Below, one piece after another: positions 25,439 through 32,933 of a DNA stretch of 64,000 nt. Made by a program: the position numbers and the translations under genes. A model generated the notes under the pieces. That model had not been told where the DNA came from. It ran no database searches and saw nothing but the letters and a program-made list of their open reading frames with translations. The stretch's first letter is position 1. The number at the start of each line of letters is the position of its first letter. This DNA is from Fictibacillus phosphorivorans (GTDB lineage Bacteria > Bacillota > Bacilli > Bacillales > Fictibacillaceae), in NCBI RefSeq assembly GCF_007673525.1, contig NZ_VDZU01000001.1, positions 620,001 through 684,000 on the forward strand, read 5' to 3'.

Positions 25439-25454
25439 TTCTACAGTCGGGTGC
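25439..25454 (+). repeat. intergenic repeat copy 2
   Basis: TTCTACAGTCGGGTGC followed by TTTTCTAGAG; same family as 22218. Confidence 0.5.
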
Positions 25455-25506
25455 TTTTCTAGAGCAAGCGGGTATATTATGATAATTCAAAGAATAGGAG
25501 ATTGAA

Positions 25507-25830
25507 ATGTTTTTAAGAATGTATCTAGAAGCTAAACATGAAGCTGTTGTTATGCAAATTGCAGAAAAGGTTCTTGGTCATATTAAACTCCAAAGAATTT
25601 CCAAACAAGTTATTAAACCCTACTGGAAGATTAAAGGTATTTACGTCTTTGAAGTAGAGATGGTTCTGCAACCAAAAATAAGTGAAAATGATACAATTCA
25701 GGCATTATTACCCATTGCTGAAAATTGGATCACGTTTGAAGATTCACTAAATGAATTCCTTGTATCGGATACTGCAGACGGATGTAAAATAAAGTTACCA
25801 GAAATCAAAATGATTAATATACATTTTTAA
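25507..25830 (+). CDS. hypothetical protein, possible orphan immunity protein
   Basis: 107-aa soluble protein, ATG 25507 with AATAGGAGATTGAA upstream. Alpha/beta, no signal peptide, and no family I recognise. It sits in a string of short cassettes (each an orphan or broken small gene followed by a repeat copy) beside the toxin-like lipase. That setting is typical of immunity gene arrays. A monocistronic orphan gained as protection against other strains is the best guess. Confidence 0.55.
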   Translation: MFLRMYLEAKHEAVVMQIAEKVLGHIKLQRISKQVIKPYWKIKGIYVFEVEMVLQPKISENDTIQALLPIAENWITFEDSLNEFLVSDTADGCKIKLPEIKMINIHF

Positions 25831-25853
25831 AAGTAATTTGTATAACTTCCTTA

Positions 25854-25870
25854 TTCCACGATCGTGTGTA
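25854..25870 (+). repeat. intergenic repeat copy 3 (degenerate)
   Basis: ATTCCACGATCGTGTGT followed by ATTTCTTCAAGAGGAAGAAG; diverged copy of the same element. Confidence 0.35.
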
Positions 25871-25937
25871 TTTCTTCAAGAGGAAGAAGAATTGCGGATT
25901 TAGGGATGTCAATCTAATGTTATTATAGGTGATTAAT

Positions 25938-26189
25938 ATGAGGAAATATGCACTACTAGAAGAAGAAAAAAACAATATTTGCAAGGTAATGATCTACCAG
26001 CTTCAAGAAGAAACGTATGTATTTTTGTATAATACAAAAAAGGACGCATCTTGTTTTGCTGATTTGTGTTTCGACCAATTGGACGATGCAGAGGAATATT
26101 GTAAAGGACTAGGTGTCCACAACGATAATTGGATATTTATTGATGACCCGTCGGACGACTGCCAGGAAGATTTAATAGAATGTTTATAG
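25938..26189 (+). CDS. small acidic protein, possible orphan immunity protein
   Basis: 83-aa acidic soluble protein. ATG 25938 follows AGGTGATTA; the in-frame GTG at 25929 overlaps that site. It ends in a strongly acidic DDPSDDCQEDLIECL tail. Small acidic proteins in such arrays are often immunity proteins against cationic nuclease toxins, but no toxin for it is visible. The family is unknown to me. Confidence 0.55.
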   Translation: MRKYALLEEEKNNICKVMIYQLQEETYVFLYNTKKDASCFADLCFDQLDDAEEYCKGLGVHNDNWIFIDDPSDDCQEDLIECL

Positions 26190-26199
26190 TTCAAAGTTA

Positions 26200-26216
26200 T
26201 TCCACAAAGTGGGTGC
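26200..26216 (+). repeat. intergenic repeat copy 4
   Basis: TTCCACAAAGTGGGTGC followed by ATTTCTTTAGAAGGAG; close match to copy 1. Confidence 0.5.
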
Positions 26217-26274
26217 ATTTCTTTAGAAGGAGAAATGCTTATTTTTTGATATACAAAATATAAGGAGCAATGTA

Positions 26275-26691
26275 ATGTCCTCTACGAAAGAAAGAAAATG
26301 GATGCAGCCTTAAAACAGGTAGTAATACCAATTTTAAGAGAACAAGGATTTAAAGGTTCCTTACCGCATTTTAGAAGAGTTAATAAAAAAAATATCGATT
26401 TGATTACATTTCAATTTAACAGATGGGGAGGCTATTTTTATTGTTGAGTTAGCAACCTGTCCTACAGAAGGAACAACGATGTATTGGGGAGAAAAATTCC
26501 ACCAAATAAAGTGAATGCTCACCATATAGATGATAGATATAGATTAGGAGCCAGTTCCTTAGAGGATGATGGGTATATGGTTTAAATACGAAACCGCTCT
26601 TACAGAGGATGATTATGCAAAAGTTGCAGAAAATGTTTTCAAACTAATTAAAACATCAGATCAGAATTGGATATCCTCAATATTCCAATAG
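26275..26691 (+). pseudogene. DUF4304-like gene, multiply frameshifted
   Basis: Remnant of a ~135-codon gene with AAGGAG upstream of ATG 26275. Pieces in different frames read as one protein: MSSTKERK, then from 26298 MDAALKQVVIPILREQGFKG with PHFRRVNKKNID and FQFNRWGG, then VELATCPTEGTTMYWGE, and a tail ending SIFQ. This pattern fits DUF4304, a family common in Bacillus toxin-immunity regions. At least three frame changes are needed, so this is true decay, unlike the single-base break in pelG. Confidence 0.65.
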
Positions 26692-26694
26692 TTA

Positions 26695-26710
26695 TTCAAC
26701 AATTGGGTGC
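26695..26710 (+). repeat. intergenic repeat copy 5
   Basis: TTCAACAATTGGGTGC, directly after the DUF4304-like remnant; same element family. Confidence 0.45.
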
Positions 26711-26723
26711 GTTGATCTAAGCA

Positions 26724-26998
26724 AAGGTACTTTCTCAATTAATAAATGACATTGATAACTTACAAAAATCATTGATACTTCTTGGTAGAATTAAGAAGGT
26801 TCAATGGGAATATAAAAAAAGAATGGAGCAGTTTAGTAGCTGCTGGGCTAGTACGGTTGCTATTAAAATGAATGAGTGTAGCGAAACCTTCTTTGGTGAA
26901 ATATTGAAAAAAGACTAGAAGATATTCAGATGGAGATTGTGAAAACAATGGATCGTTTACAATCTGTTATAAAAATTAATTTGGAACCAAAGTGGTAG
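26724..26998 (+). pseudogene. second copy of the helical partner gene, start lost and frameshifted
   Basis: The translation aligns with the intact protein at 24702: KVLSQLINDIDNLQKS, WEYKKRMEQFSS and SETFFGE, then after a frame change EKRLEDIQMEIVKTMDRLQS, ending PKW-stop. No start codon remains. The junction to the next lipoprotein (CCAAAGTGGTAGGAGAG) matches the one after the first copy, so partner plus lipoprotein arose by duplication and this partner then decayed. Confidence 0.75.
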
Positions 26999-27008
26999 GA
27001 GAGGGAGC

Positions 27009-27308
27009 ATGTTAAAAAAAGGAATAGGTTTATTATTTGCTTTATTAATCTTGCAGGGGTGTAATGGAATGTCTAAGGAAGAAGAGCAAAAAATCGTTCA
27101 AAAGGCTACACATTCAGCTAGAGCATATTTTCAGTCGGAGATGGGTTGGGATGTTGTAATTACAGAGCATGAGTTCACATCTCGAACAAATGGTACTGAG
27201 ATCTTCCTTTATGGTCACCAAAAAGGGGATAAGGAAAATAAGATTGAAGCCATTGTAGACTACTCAAAAGATTATGAGGTTGAGTTAATTGGTGCAGATA
27301 AAGAATAG
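27009..27308 (+). CDS. small lipoprotein, paralogue of the one at 25018
   Basis: 99-aa lipoprotein, ATG 27009 after AGGAGAGGGAGC. Lipobox LQGC (Cys18) and the same mature fold as the protein at 25018, with a conserved block HSARAYFQSEMGWDVVITE. The gene survives although its helical partner is broken and no second lipase is present. This fits retention of spare immunity genes against variant lipase toxins from neighbours. Confidence 0.72.
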   Translation: MLKKGIGLLFALLILQGCNGMSKEEEQKIVQKATHSARAYFQSEMGWDVVITEHEFTSRTNGTEIFLYGHQKGDKENKIEAIVDYSKDYEVELIGADKE

Positions 27309-27312
27309 ACTA

Positions 27313-27353
27313 AACTGTAAGTTGCTAATATATTAGTAGCTTACAGTTTTTTT
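27313..27353 (+). terminator. intrinsic terminator
   Basis: AACTGTAAG...CTTACAGTT with an inner CTAATA/TATTAG stem, then seven T residues. Confidence 0.88.
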
Positions 27354-27461
27354 GCTCTATGAATATTTCATTTTCTAATGTAGAGTGCTGATATTACAGT
27401 GGTTATTATATAAATATTCCCATTAATAAAAAATAATGGTACTATATACTTACCGATAAGA

Positions 27462-27614
27462 AAATATTGGCAAACCCTTTGAAAAAAGGGGACGCAAAGC
27501 CACGGGTCTAAAGTCAGGGTAGACTATGATAGCCGGGTTGCATTAAATGTGTAATATATACTCATTTAACAATACCCCTGCTAATTTGGTTGGTATACGT
27601 TAAATGATTTTTTT
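27462..27614 (+). promoter_or_regulatory. cyclic di-GMP-I (GEMM-I) riboswitch with terminator platform
   Basis: Aptamer ~27462-27541 with GEMM-I core motifs: GGCAAACC, a perfect P2 stem CCCTTT-GAAA-AAAGGG with GNRA loop, GGGACGCAAAGCC, and a 3' GATAGCCGGGTTGC. The expression platform follows: CATTTAAC (27563-27570) plus ATACC pair with GGTAT plus GTTAAATG (27592-27606) ahead of seven T residues, a terminator. TTAAATG (27543-27549), next to the aptamer, can pair with CATTTAA and block that terminator. This is a transcriptional switch; I cannot tell whether ligand turns it on or off. TATACT (27445-27450) is a candidate -10 just upstream. Confidence 0.9.
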
Positions 27615-27681
27615 ATGGGGGGAGCTATTTAGTATTACTAATGGAATAAATATATCTTTAAGATTACAGGAGGTAATTATT

Positions 27682-29298
27682 ATGAAAACAATGTACAAAA
27701 GAGTTATACAATATTTACTAACAACAATATTAGTTCTTTCATGTTTTTGGAGTCATGGGGTTAATGCACAAGATAATGCAATAGTATTTGGGAATCAAAT
27801 AACTGATAGTTTAACAGAGTTAAATAGGTTTAAAGAATACAAGCTATCAGTACCTACAGCTGGTAGAATTTCAATTGATTTTGTTTCCTATATTGAATCT
27901 TCTAGCCAAATTAGTATTGTAGATAGTAACTATGAGAAAGTATTTGAAAAATCTGTTTATAGTAGTAGTAAAGAACCTCAACGTTATTTTAAATGGATAG
28001 ATCTTGAGCAAGGTGAATATACAGTGAAAATTCAAGAATATTATGGGGATGACATTGGAGAATTTAAATTAAAAATAAATTTTCTTTCAGCAAATAGTAA
28101 TGATATAGAGCCTAATAATGGAGTAGAAGAAGCTCAAAAGTTAGATTTTAATAAAGTCTCAAATGGATTCTTATCCTGGAATGATAAAATTGATACGTAT
28201 CAGATTATTCTTCAAAAAGCAGGACGTGTTACAGTCGATTTATATTCTTATATTGATGATTCGACTTCAGTTCAGTTAGTAGACCAAGATGATAGTGAAA
28301 TTTTTAAAACGAATTTAAGTAGCAGCTCTAAGAATCCAGAGAAGTATGTCAAACAAGTAGATTTAGAACCAGGCATTTATTACATCCGAGTGTTTGATAA
28401 TTATGGCTCGAATTCAGGGAAATACCAAATTAAAACTAGTATAGAATATGCAAATAATAATGAAAAAGAACCAAATAATGGAGTTGTAGAAGCAGAGTCT
28501 CTTTCGTTTTTCAAACCTGTTACTGGTTTCTTATCTTGGAATGATGAAATTGATACGTATAAAATTACTCTCCCTTCTACTATGACTATTCAAGTGAATT
28601 TAGATTCTTTTGTAGATAATCATACGGATATAGAAATGATTGATAGCAAAAATAATATGATAATAGAAACTTCTATTCACGGGAGTAAGAAAAATCCAGC
28701 AAAGTATAACAAAAACTTGACTTTGTCACGTGGTGAATACTATTTAAGAGTTCAAAATTATTGGCTTTCTCAAAACACAGGAAAATACATCTTAAATGTT
28801 ACTTCACCCAATCTTCTTCCAGCACTAAAAGTAGATGAGGTAAGCGATGCATCAACTCTTGTAAAAGGAAAGGCAATTAAAGGGGAAGAAGTAACGTTAT
28901 CGTTAGCTGGGAAGCAATATAAGGTTAAACCGAATAGTAAAGGCGAATTTTCTATAGCAATTCCAAAACAAAAAGCAGGTGGGAAAATAAATATATCTGC
29001 AAAGAATAAATACGGTTCACAACAAGTTACCATTAGCATTGTTGACAGAACACCGCCTGGGGTTCCTACTATAAATGCTGTCAAAACATCCTCTAAAACT
29101 GTAACAGGTAAGTCAGAGGTAAATGCTACTGTTTATGTAGAAGCGGGTGGTAAAGTACTAGGTTCTGCAAAAGTAAATAGTAACGGAAATTATACAGTAA
29201 AGATTAAAGCTCAAAAAGAAGGAACAAATTTAAATGTTTATGCTAAAGATCAAGCAGGAAACAAAGGGAAGAGCAAAAGTATAAAAGTGAAAAAATAA
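27682..29298 (+). CDS. exported surface/matrix protein with three PPC-like and two Ig-like domains, under c-di-GMP control
   Basis: 538-aa exported protein. Start ATG 27682 follows a perfect AGGAGG (27669-27674). Signal peptide ~1-29. Three repeats of ~125 aa (~30-150, 150-270, 275-395) resemble PPC domains; the second and third open with EPNNGV and FLSWNDxIDTY. Two Ig-like modules (~400-538) carry TPPGVPTINAV and DQAGNKG strands, like those in the protein at 16502. No enzyme domain, LPxTG or SLH is visible. It is likely a secreted adhesin or matrix component made according to c-di-GMP level, as the riboswitch indicates. The sequence is lysine-rich near the C-terminus, which may bind wall polymers. 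Confidence 0.82.
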   Translation: MKTMYKRVIQYLLTTILVLSCFWSHGVNAQDNAIVFGNQITDSLTELNRFKEYKLSVPTAGRISIDFVSYIESSSQISIVDSNYEKVFEKSVYSSSKEPQRYFKWIDLEQGEYTVKIQEYYGDDIGEFKLKINFLSANSNDIEPNNGVEEAQKLDFNKVSNGFLSWNDKIDTYQIILQKAGRVTVDLYSYIDDSTSVQLVDQDDSEIFKTNLSSSSKNPEKYVKQVDLEPGIYYIRVFDNYGSNSGKYQIKTSIEYANNNEKEPNNGVVEAESLSFFKPVTGFLSWNDEIDTYKITLPSTMTIQVNLDSFVDNHTDIEMIDSKNNMIIETSIHGSKKNPAKYNKNLTLSRGEYYLRVQNYWLSQNTGKYILNVTSPNLLPALKVDEVSDASTLVKGKAIKGEEVTLSLAGKQYKVKPNSKGEFSIAIPKQKAGGKINISAKNKYGSQQVTISIVDRTPPGVPTINAVKTSSKTVTGKSEVNATVYVEAGGKVLGSAKVNSNGNYTVKIKAQKEGTNLNVYAKDQAGNKGKSKSIKVKK

Positions 29299-29306
29299 CA
29301 GTTACT

Positions 29307-29351
29307 AAAGAGTTATTGCATTTAAAAATTGCTATAGCTCTTTTTTTTTAG
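29307..29351 (+). terminator. terminator of the riboswitch-controlled gene
   Basis: AAAGAG...CTCTTT imperfect hairpin followed by a long T tract. Confidence 0.65.
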
Positions 29352-29564
29352 GAATTTGGACAGGTTACCACAAAATTAAGAGTAATTTTTGTGAAAAACA
29401 AAAGCAAAGAGGTTACTTCTTTATCAAGATAAAAAAATTCTAACCAAATATCCTTCTCTAGAGAATGTTCCTCACACTACCAATTAGTAAAAGAAATGAC
29501 AAAAAAGCCAGAGCTACAAGCTTTTTCGTTTGCAAGATGATAGAAATACGAGGAGATTGCAACA

Positions 29565-29760
29565 ATGATAGTTTACACAATATTATTTATCATCACAGGG
29601 ATTAGTTATTTAGACAAAGAGTTTTATCATAGTCTGACCTTTTTCTGAAAGGGAAACAGACTTTAATGTAACTTACTTTAGGGATAGGGTTTATCATTCT
29701 TGAGTTGATGATTCCTTACTATTACGCTCTTTTTCGGTATGCTTATCGAACGTGATGGGA
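29565..29760 (+). pseudogene. decayed small membrane protein gene
   Basis: ATG 29565 has a good AGGAGA site and opens IVYTILFIITGISYL, a membrane segment. It stops after 26 codons; further hydrophobic pieces (TLGIGFIILELMIPYYYAL) continue in other frames. The family is unclear. The ~900-base gap 29299-30195 holds only this remnant, a terminator-like hairpin (30076-30100), and non-coding or decayed sequence. Confidence 0.4.
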
Positions 29761-30075
29761 ATTTTAGATAATTTGTCGCTTAATCCTTATGAGTGTATGC
29801 AATGAGAAAAAAGAAGTGCATCAAGCAGGCTAGTTAAAAGGAGGACCAAAAAAAGGAGCAGTTGTTGAATTTATTAAAATCCATGTAATTAGTATTTATA
29901 AAATTTATCCAAAACACTAAACAATAGCGAATTATGACCGATATAAAAAAGGGAATTAAAGTGATCTTCATGAGTCATAATTACTTACAAAACACGCAAG
30001 GAAAATGGAACCATTAATTTACATATCGTCATTACCCAAGAATGTGAATAATGGTGCGAATATATATTTTGTGCT

Positions 30076-30100
30076 GAAGCCTAACTGTGGGCTTCTTTTC
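30076..30100 (+). terminator. terminator-like hairpin before the acetylation operon
   Basis: GAAGCC-TAACTGT-GGGCTTC followed by a T-rich stretch; insulates the MBOAT operon from the decayed region. Confidence 0.6.
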
Positions 30101-30195
30101 TTTGGGGAAATTTTTATAGACGCTTTCACAGTAATCGGCTATAACAAGAAATAGAGCTATTTTTATTTATTAGTTTGATCTTCAGGAGGAACACC

Positions 30196-31617
30196 ATGTT
30201 ATTTAGTTCAACCGTCTTTTTATTTTTATTCTTACCCATAGTTTTATTCACGTATTTTCTAGTACCACGCAGCTTTAGAAATGTTTTGCTGTTGGCTTAT
30301 AGTCTGTTTTTCTATGCTTGGGGAGAACCTGTTTTTGTTTTGATCATGTTAGGTTCTATAGGTCTTAACTATTTGTTTGGTCTTGTCGTTGACCGAGTGC
30401 GAGATCGAAAACGTGCAGTAACTTGGGTCATGACAGCGATGGTGCTTTCTAACATCGCGATTTTGTTTATTTTCAAATACACTAATTTCTTTGTGGAAAA
30501 CATTAATGCGGCATTTGATCTATCCATTCATGTGGACCCAATACCGCTACCATTAGGAATTTCGTTCTACACCTTCCAAGCGATGAGTTATGTGATTGAT
30601 GTATACCGCAGAGATGGGGAAGTACAAAGAAATCCACTTAACGTGGCCCTGTATATCGCTTTATTCCCTCAGCTTGTTGCTGGACCGATCGTGCGTTATC
30701 AAACGGTAGCGGATCAAATCAAGCAAAGAGTTGAAACGTTCGGTAAGTTTGCTGAAGGTGTTAAACGATTTATTATCGGTTTAGCTAAAAAGATGCTTAT
30801 CGCGAACAACGTAGGCTTCATTGCAGATGAAATCTTTAAAACACCAGCGAACGAGCTTTCAGTGGGTATGGCATGGATTGGTATTATCGCTTATTCACTT
30901 CAAATTTATTTTGATTTCTCTGGGTACTCAGATATGGCGATCGGCTTAGGAAAGATGTTTGGTTTTGATTTTCTAGAGAATTTTAAATACCCATATATCT
31001 CAAGAACCATTTCAGAATTTTGGCGTCGTTGGCATATATCATTAGGATCATGGTTCAGGGATTACGTGTACATCCCGTTAGGTGGTAGTAAAAACGGCAA
31101 GTTGATGACGTATCGTAATCTTTTCATTGTTTGGTTTGTAACAGGCTTTTGGCATGGTGCCAACTGGACGTTTATCGCATGGGGATTGTACTTCGGAATT
31201 ATCATTGCACTGGAAAAAGCATTCTTAGAGAAACTCATTTTCCGCATGTGGAGACCACTTCAGCATCTCTATGCGTTAATATTGATCATCAGTGGTTGGG
31301 TTCTGTTTAGAGCAGATACGTTCACCTATGCGTATAGCTATCTCAAAGTAATGTTTGGTTTTGGAAATGCTCCTTTATTTGATGAACGAGCAGCATTTTA
31401 CCTAACAAATTATTCCGTTTTATTATGTCTTGCGATTATTAGTGCTACTCCTTTATTCAAGTGGTTAATCGACAAATTACAAGCTACTGCTTCAAACAAG
31501 GTTTATGTATTAGGAAACGAAATTGGTGCACCGATCTATTACGCGACCGTACTTTTACTTTCTATTGCGTACATGGTGAACTCAACCTTCAATCCTTTCA
31601 TTTATTTTAGATTCTAA
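30196..31617 (+). CDS. MBOAT-family polysaccharide O-acyltransferase (AlgI/DltB-like)
   Basis: 473-aa integral membrane protein with about ten hydrophobic segments. ATG 30196 follows AGGAGGAACACC. MBOAT hallmarks: FWRRWHISLGSWFRDYVYIP and the catalytic-type His in FWHGANWTF (~residue 322). AlgI and PatA-type members move acyl groups from a cytoplasmic donor across the membrane for O-acetylation of exported polysaccharide. The next gene, 12 bases away, encodes a DHHW protein, the usual extracytoplasmic partner. dltA, C and D are absent, so this is not the D-alanylation system. The likely target is the polysaccharide made by the synthase at 36169, but this is inference. Confidence 0.9.
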   Translation: MLFSSTVFLFLFLPIVLFTYFLVPRSFRNVLLLAYSLFFYAWGEPVFVLIMLGSIGLNYLFGLVVDRVRDRKRAVTWVMTAMVLSNIAILFIFKYTNFFVENINAAFDLSIHVDPIPLPLGISFYTFQAMSYVIDVYRRDGEVQRNPLNVALYIALFPQLVAGPIVRYQTVADQIKQRVETFGKFAEGVKRFIIGLAKKMLIANNVGFIADEIFKTPANELSVGMAWIGIIAYSLQIYFDFSGYSDMAIGLGKMFGFDFLENFKYPYISRTISEFWRRWHISLGSWFRDYVYIPLGGSKNGKLMTYRNLFIVWFVTGFWHGANWTFIAWGLYFGIIIALEKAFLEKLIFRMWRPLQHLYALILIISGWVLFRADTFTYAYSYLKVMFGFGNAPLFDERAAFYLTNYSVLLCLAIISATPLFKWLIDKLQATASNKVYVLGNEIGAPIYYATVLLLSIAYMVNSTFNPFIYFRF

Positions 31618-31629
31618 GGTGGGCTATAT

Positions 31630-32814
31630 ATGAGAAAAATCATTGGAGAAAAAGTGTTAGCCGTTGCTTTTGTAGGATTGATTAGTACGGTGGGAGTAGG
31701 TATGGTGCTAGCGGAAGATACCAAAATTTCTGAGCTTGAAAACAGAGAGATGGCATCATTTCCATTAGTGGAAAAGGACGACGACCTGTTGTCTGGCGAG
31801 TATTTTGGAAAATTCGAAACCTACTATAACGATCAGGTCTATAAGAGAGAAGAGTGGCTTCAGCTTTATTCAAGCTTCAAGAAAGAGTTCATGAAAGAAA
31901 AAGAAGTGAATGGTGTCTTTCTAGGAGAGGATGGATACCTTCTACAAGCTGTCGATAAAATCGAGAACCTTAAGGATGAACACCAACAGATCAATAAATT
32001 CATTGAATATGGTGATTCAAAAGGCCTTGATGTATATTACACGATGGCACCTACAAAAGTGATGTCCAACAAAGACAAATTACCTGCTTTTGCAGAAGAC
32101 TTCTCGCAAAAGAACATGAATAACTTTTTAGAAGGTTTAAGTCCGAAAGCGGAGCAGATCAATCTTCGTAAAACGATTGAGAAAAAGAACCAAGAGGAAC
32201 AGCTCTACTTTTATACAGATCATCATTGGAAACAAAAAGCAGCTTTCTATGGATACCAACAAGTAATTAAAGAGTTAAGTGAAAAACACCCAGAAGTTGG
32301 AGAACCCAAAAAATTCTCTGATTTTAACGTAAAAACATATAAAGAACCTGAGTTTTATGGATCTGCCGCACGCCTATCAAACAAAGCCTATGCAGAAAAA
32401 GCAGATCAGATCGAGATCATGGAACCAAAAGAGGGTTACGATGGATACGATGTTTGTATCAAAGGAGAATGCGGTCAGCCTTTCTACGATCTTAGCAAAC
32501 AAGGGGATAAAGAGATGTATGCCGATCGTTACAATGTATATATGGGTGGAAACGCATCGCAGATTGTTGTGAAGAACGAAAAAGCAGACAATGACCTTAA
32601 AGTGCTGGTATTAAAGGATTCCTATGCAAATCCGATGATTCCACTTTTAAGTGCTCATTTTAAAGAAGTACATGTTGTCGACTTACGTCTAAATGGCGGA
32701 AACATGTATGACTATCTTAATAAACAAGATCTGGACATGGTGTTATTTGTGCACAACGTATCTTCAGCTATTCAAACACCAAACCTTTATACATTTGAAG
32801 GTAGAAGTAAATAA
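31630..32814 (+). CDS. DHHW-family protein (AlgX/AlgJ-like O-acetylation partner)
   Basis: 394-aa protein with an N-terminal signal/anchor (~8-26), ATG 31630 after AGGTGGGCTAT. The family signature YTDHHWKQKAAFYGYQ is near residue 197, and a C-terminal block VLVLKDSYANPMIPLL (~residue 322) carries the SGNH-type Ser. DHHW proteins resemble AlgX/AlgJ, which place acetyl groups on polysaccharide outside the membrane after MBOAT transfer. It forms a two-gene operon with the MBOAT gene, ending at a clear terminator. Confidence 0.85.
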   Translation: MRKIIGEKVLAVAFVGLISTVGVGMVLAEDTKISELENREMASFPLVEKDDDLLSGEYFGKFETYYNDQVYKREEWLQLYSSFKKEFMKEKEVNGVFLGEDGYLLQAVDKIENLKDEHQQINKFIEYGDSKGLDVYYTMAPTKVMSNKDKLPAFAEDFSQKNMNNFLEGLSPKAEQINLRKTIEKKNQEEQLYFYTDHHWKQKAAFYGYQQVIKELSEKHPEVGEPKKFSDFNVKTYKEPEFYGSAARLSNKAYAEKADQIEIMEPKEGYDGYDVCIKGECGQPFYDLSKQGDKEMYADRYNVYMGGNASQIVVKNEKADNDLKVLVLKDSYANPMIPLLSAHFKEVHVVDLRLNGGNMYDYLNKQDLDMVLFVHNVSSAIQTPNLYTFEGRSK

Positions 32815-32822
32815 CTATTTTG

Positions 32823-32854
32823 AGCTTGCAGAGAAAGAATCTGCAAGCTTTTTC
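32823..32854 (+). terminator. terminator after the MBOAT/DHHW operon
   Basis: AGCTTGCAGA...TCTGCAAGCT 10-bp perfect stem, T run. Confidence 0.9.
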
Positions 32855-32933
32855 TATCTATTTTCTTCCCAAAACTATTTAACAATACTGAGACTTGTCG
32901 ATATGTATGAAAAAGGTATTGGGAGGAAAAGGT

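Noticed and set aside
30196..31617. Reading the MBOAT gene as dltB of a D-alanylation operon
   Set aside because: No dltA, dltC or dltD neighbours; the partner is a DHHW protein, which fits polysaccharide O-acetylation.
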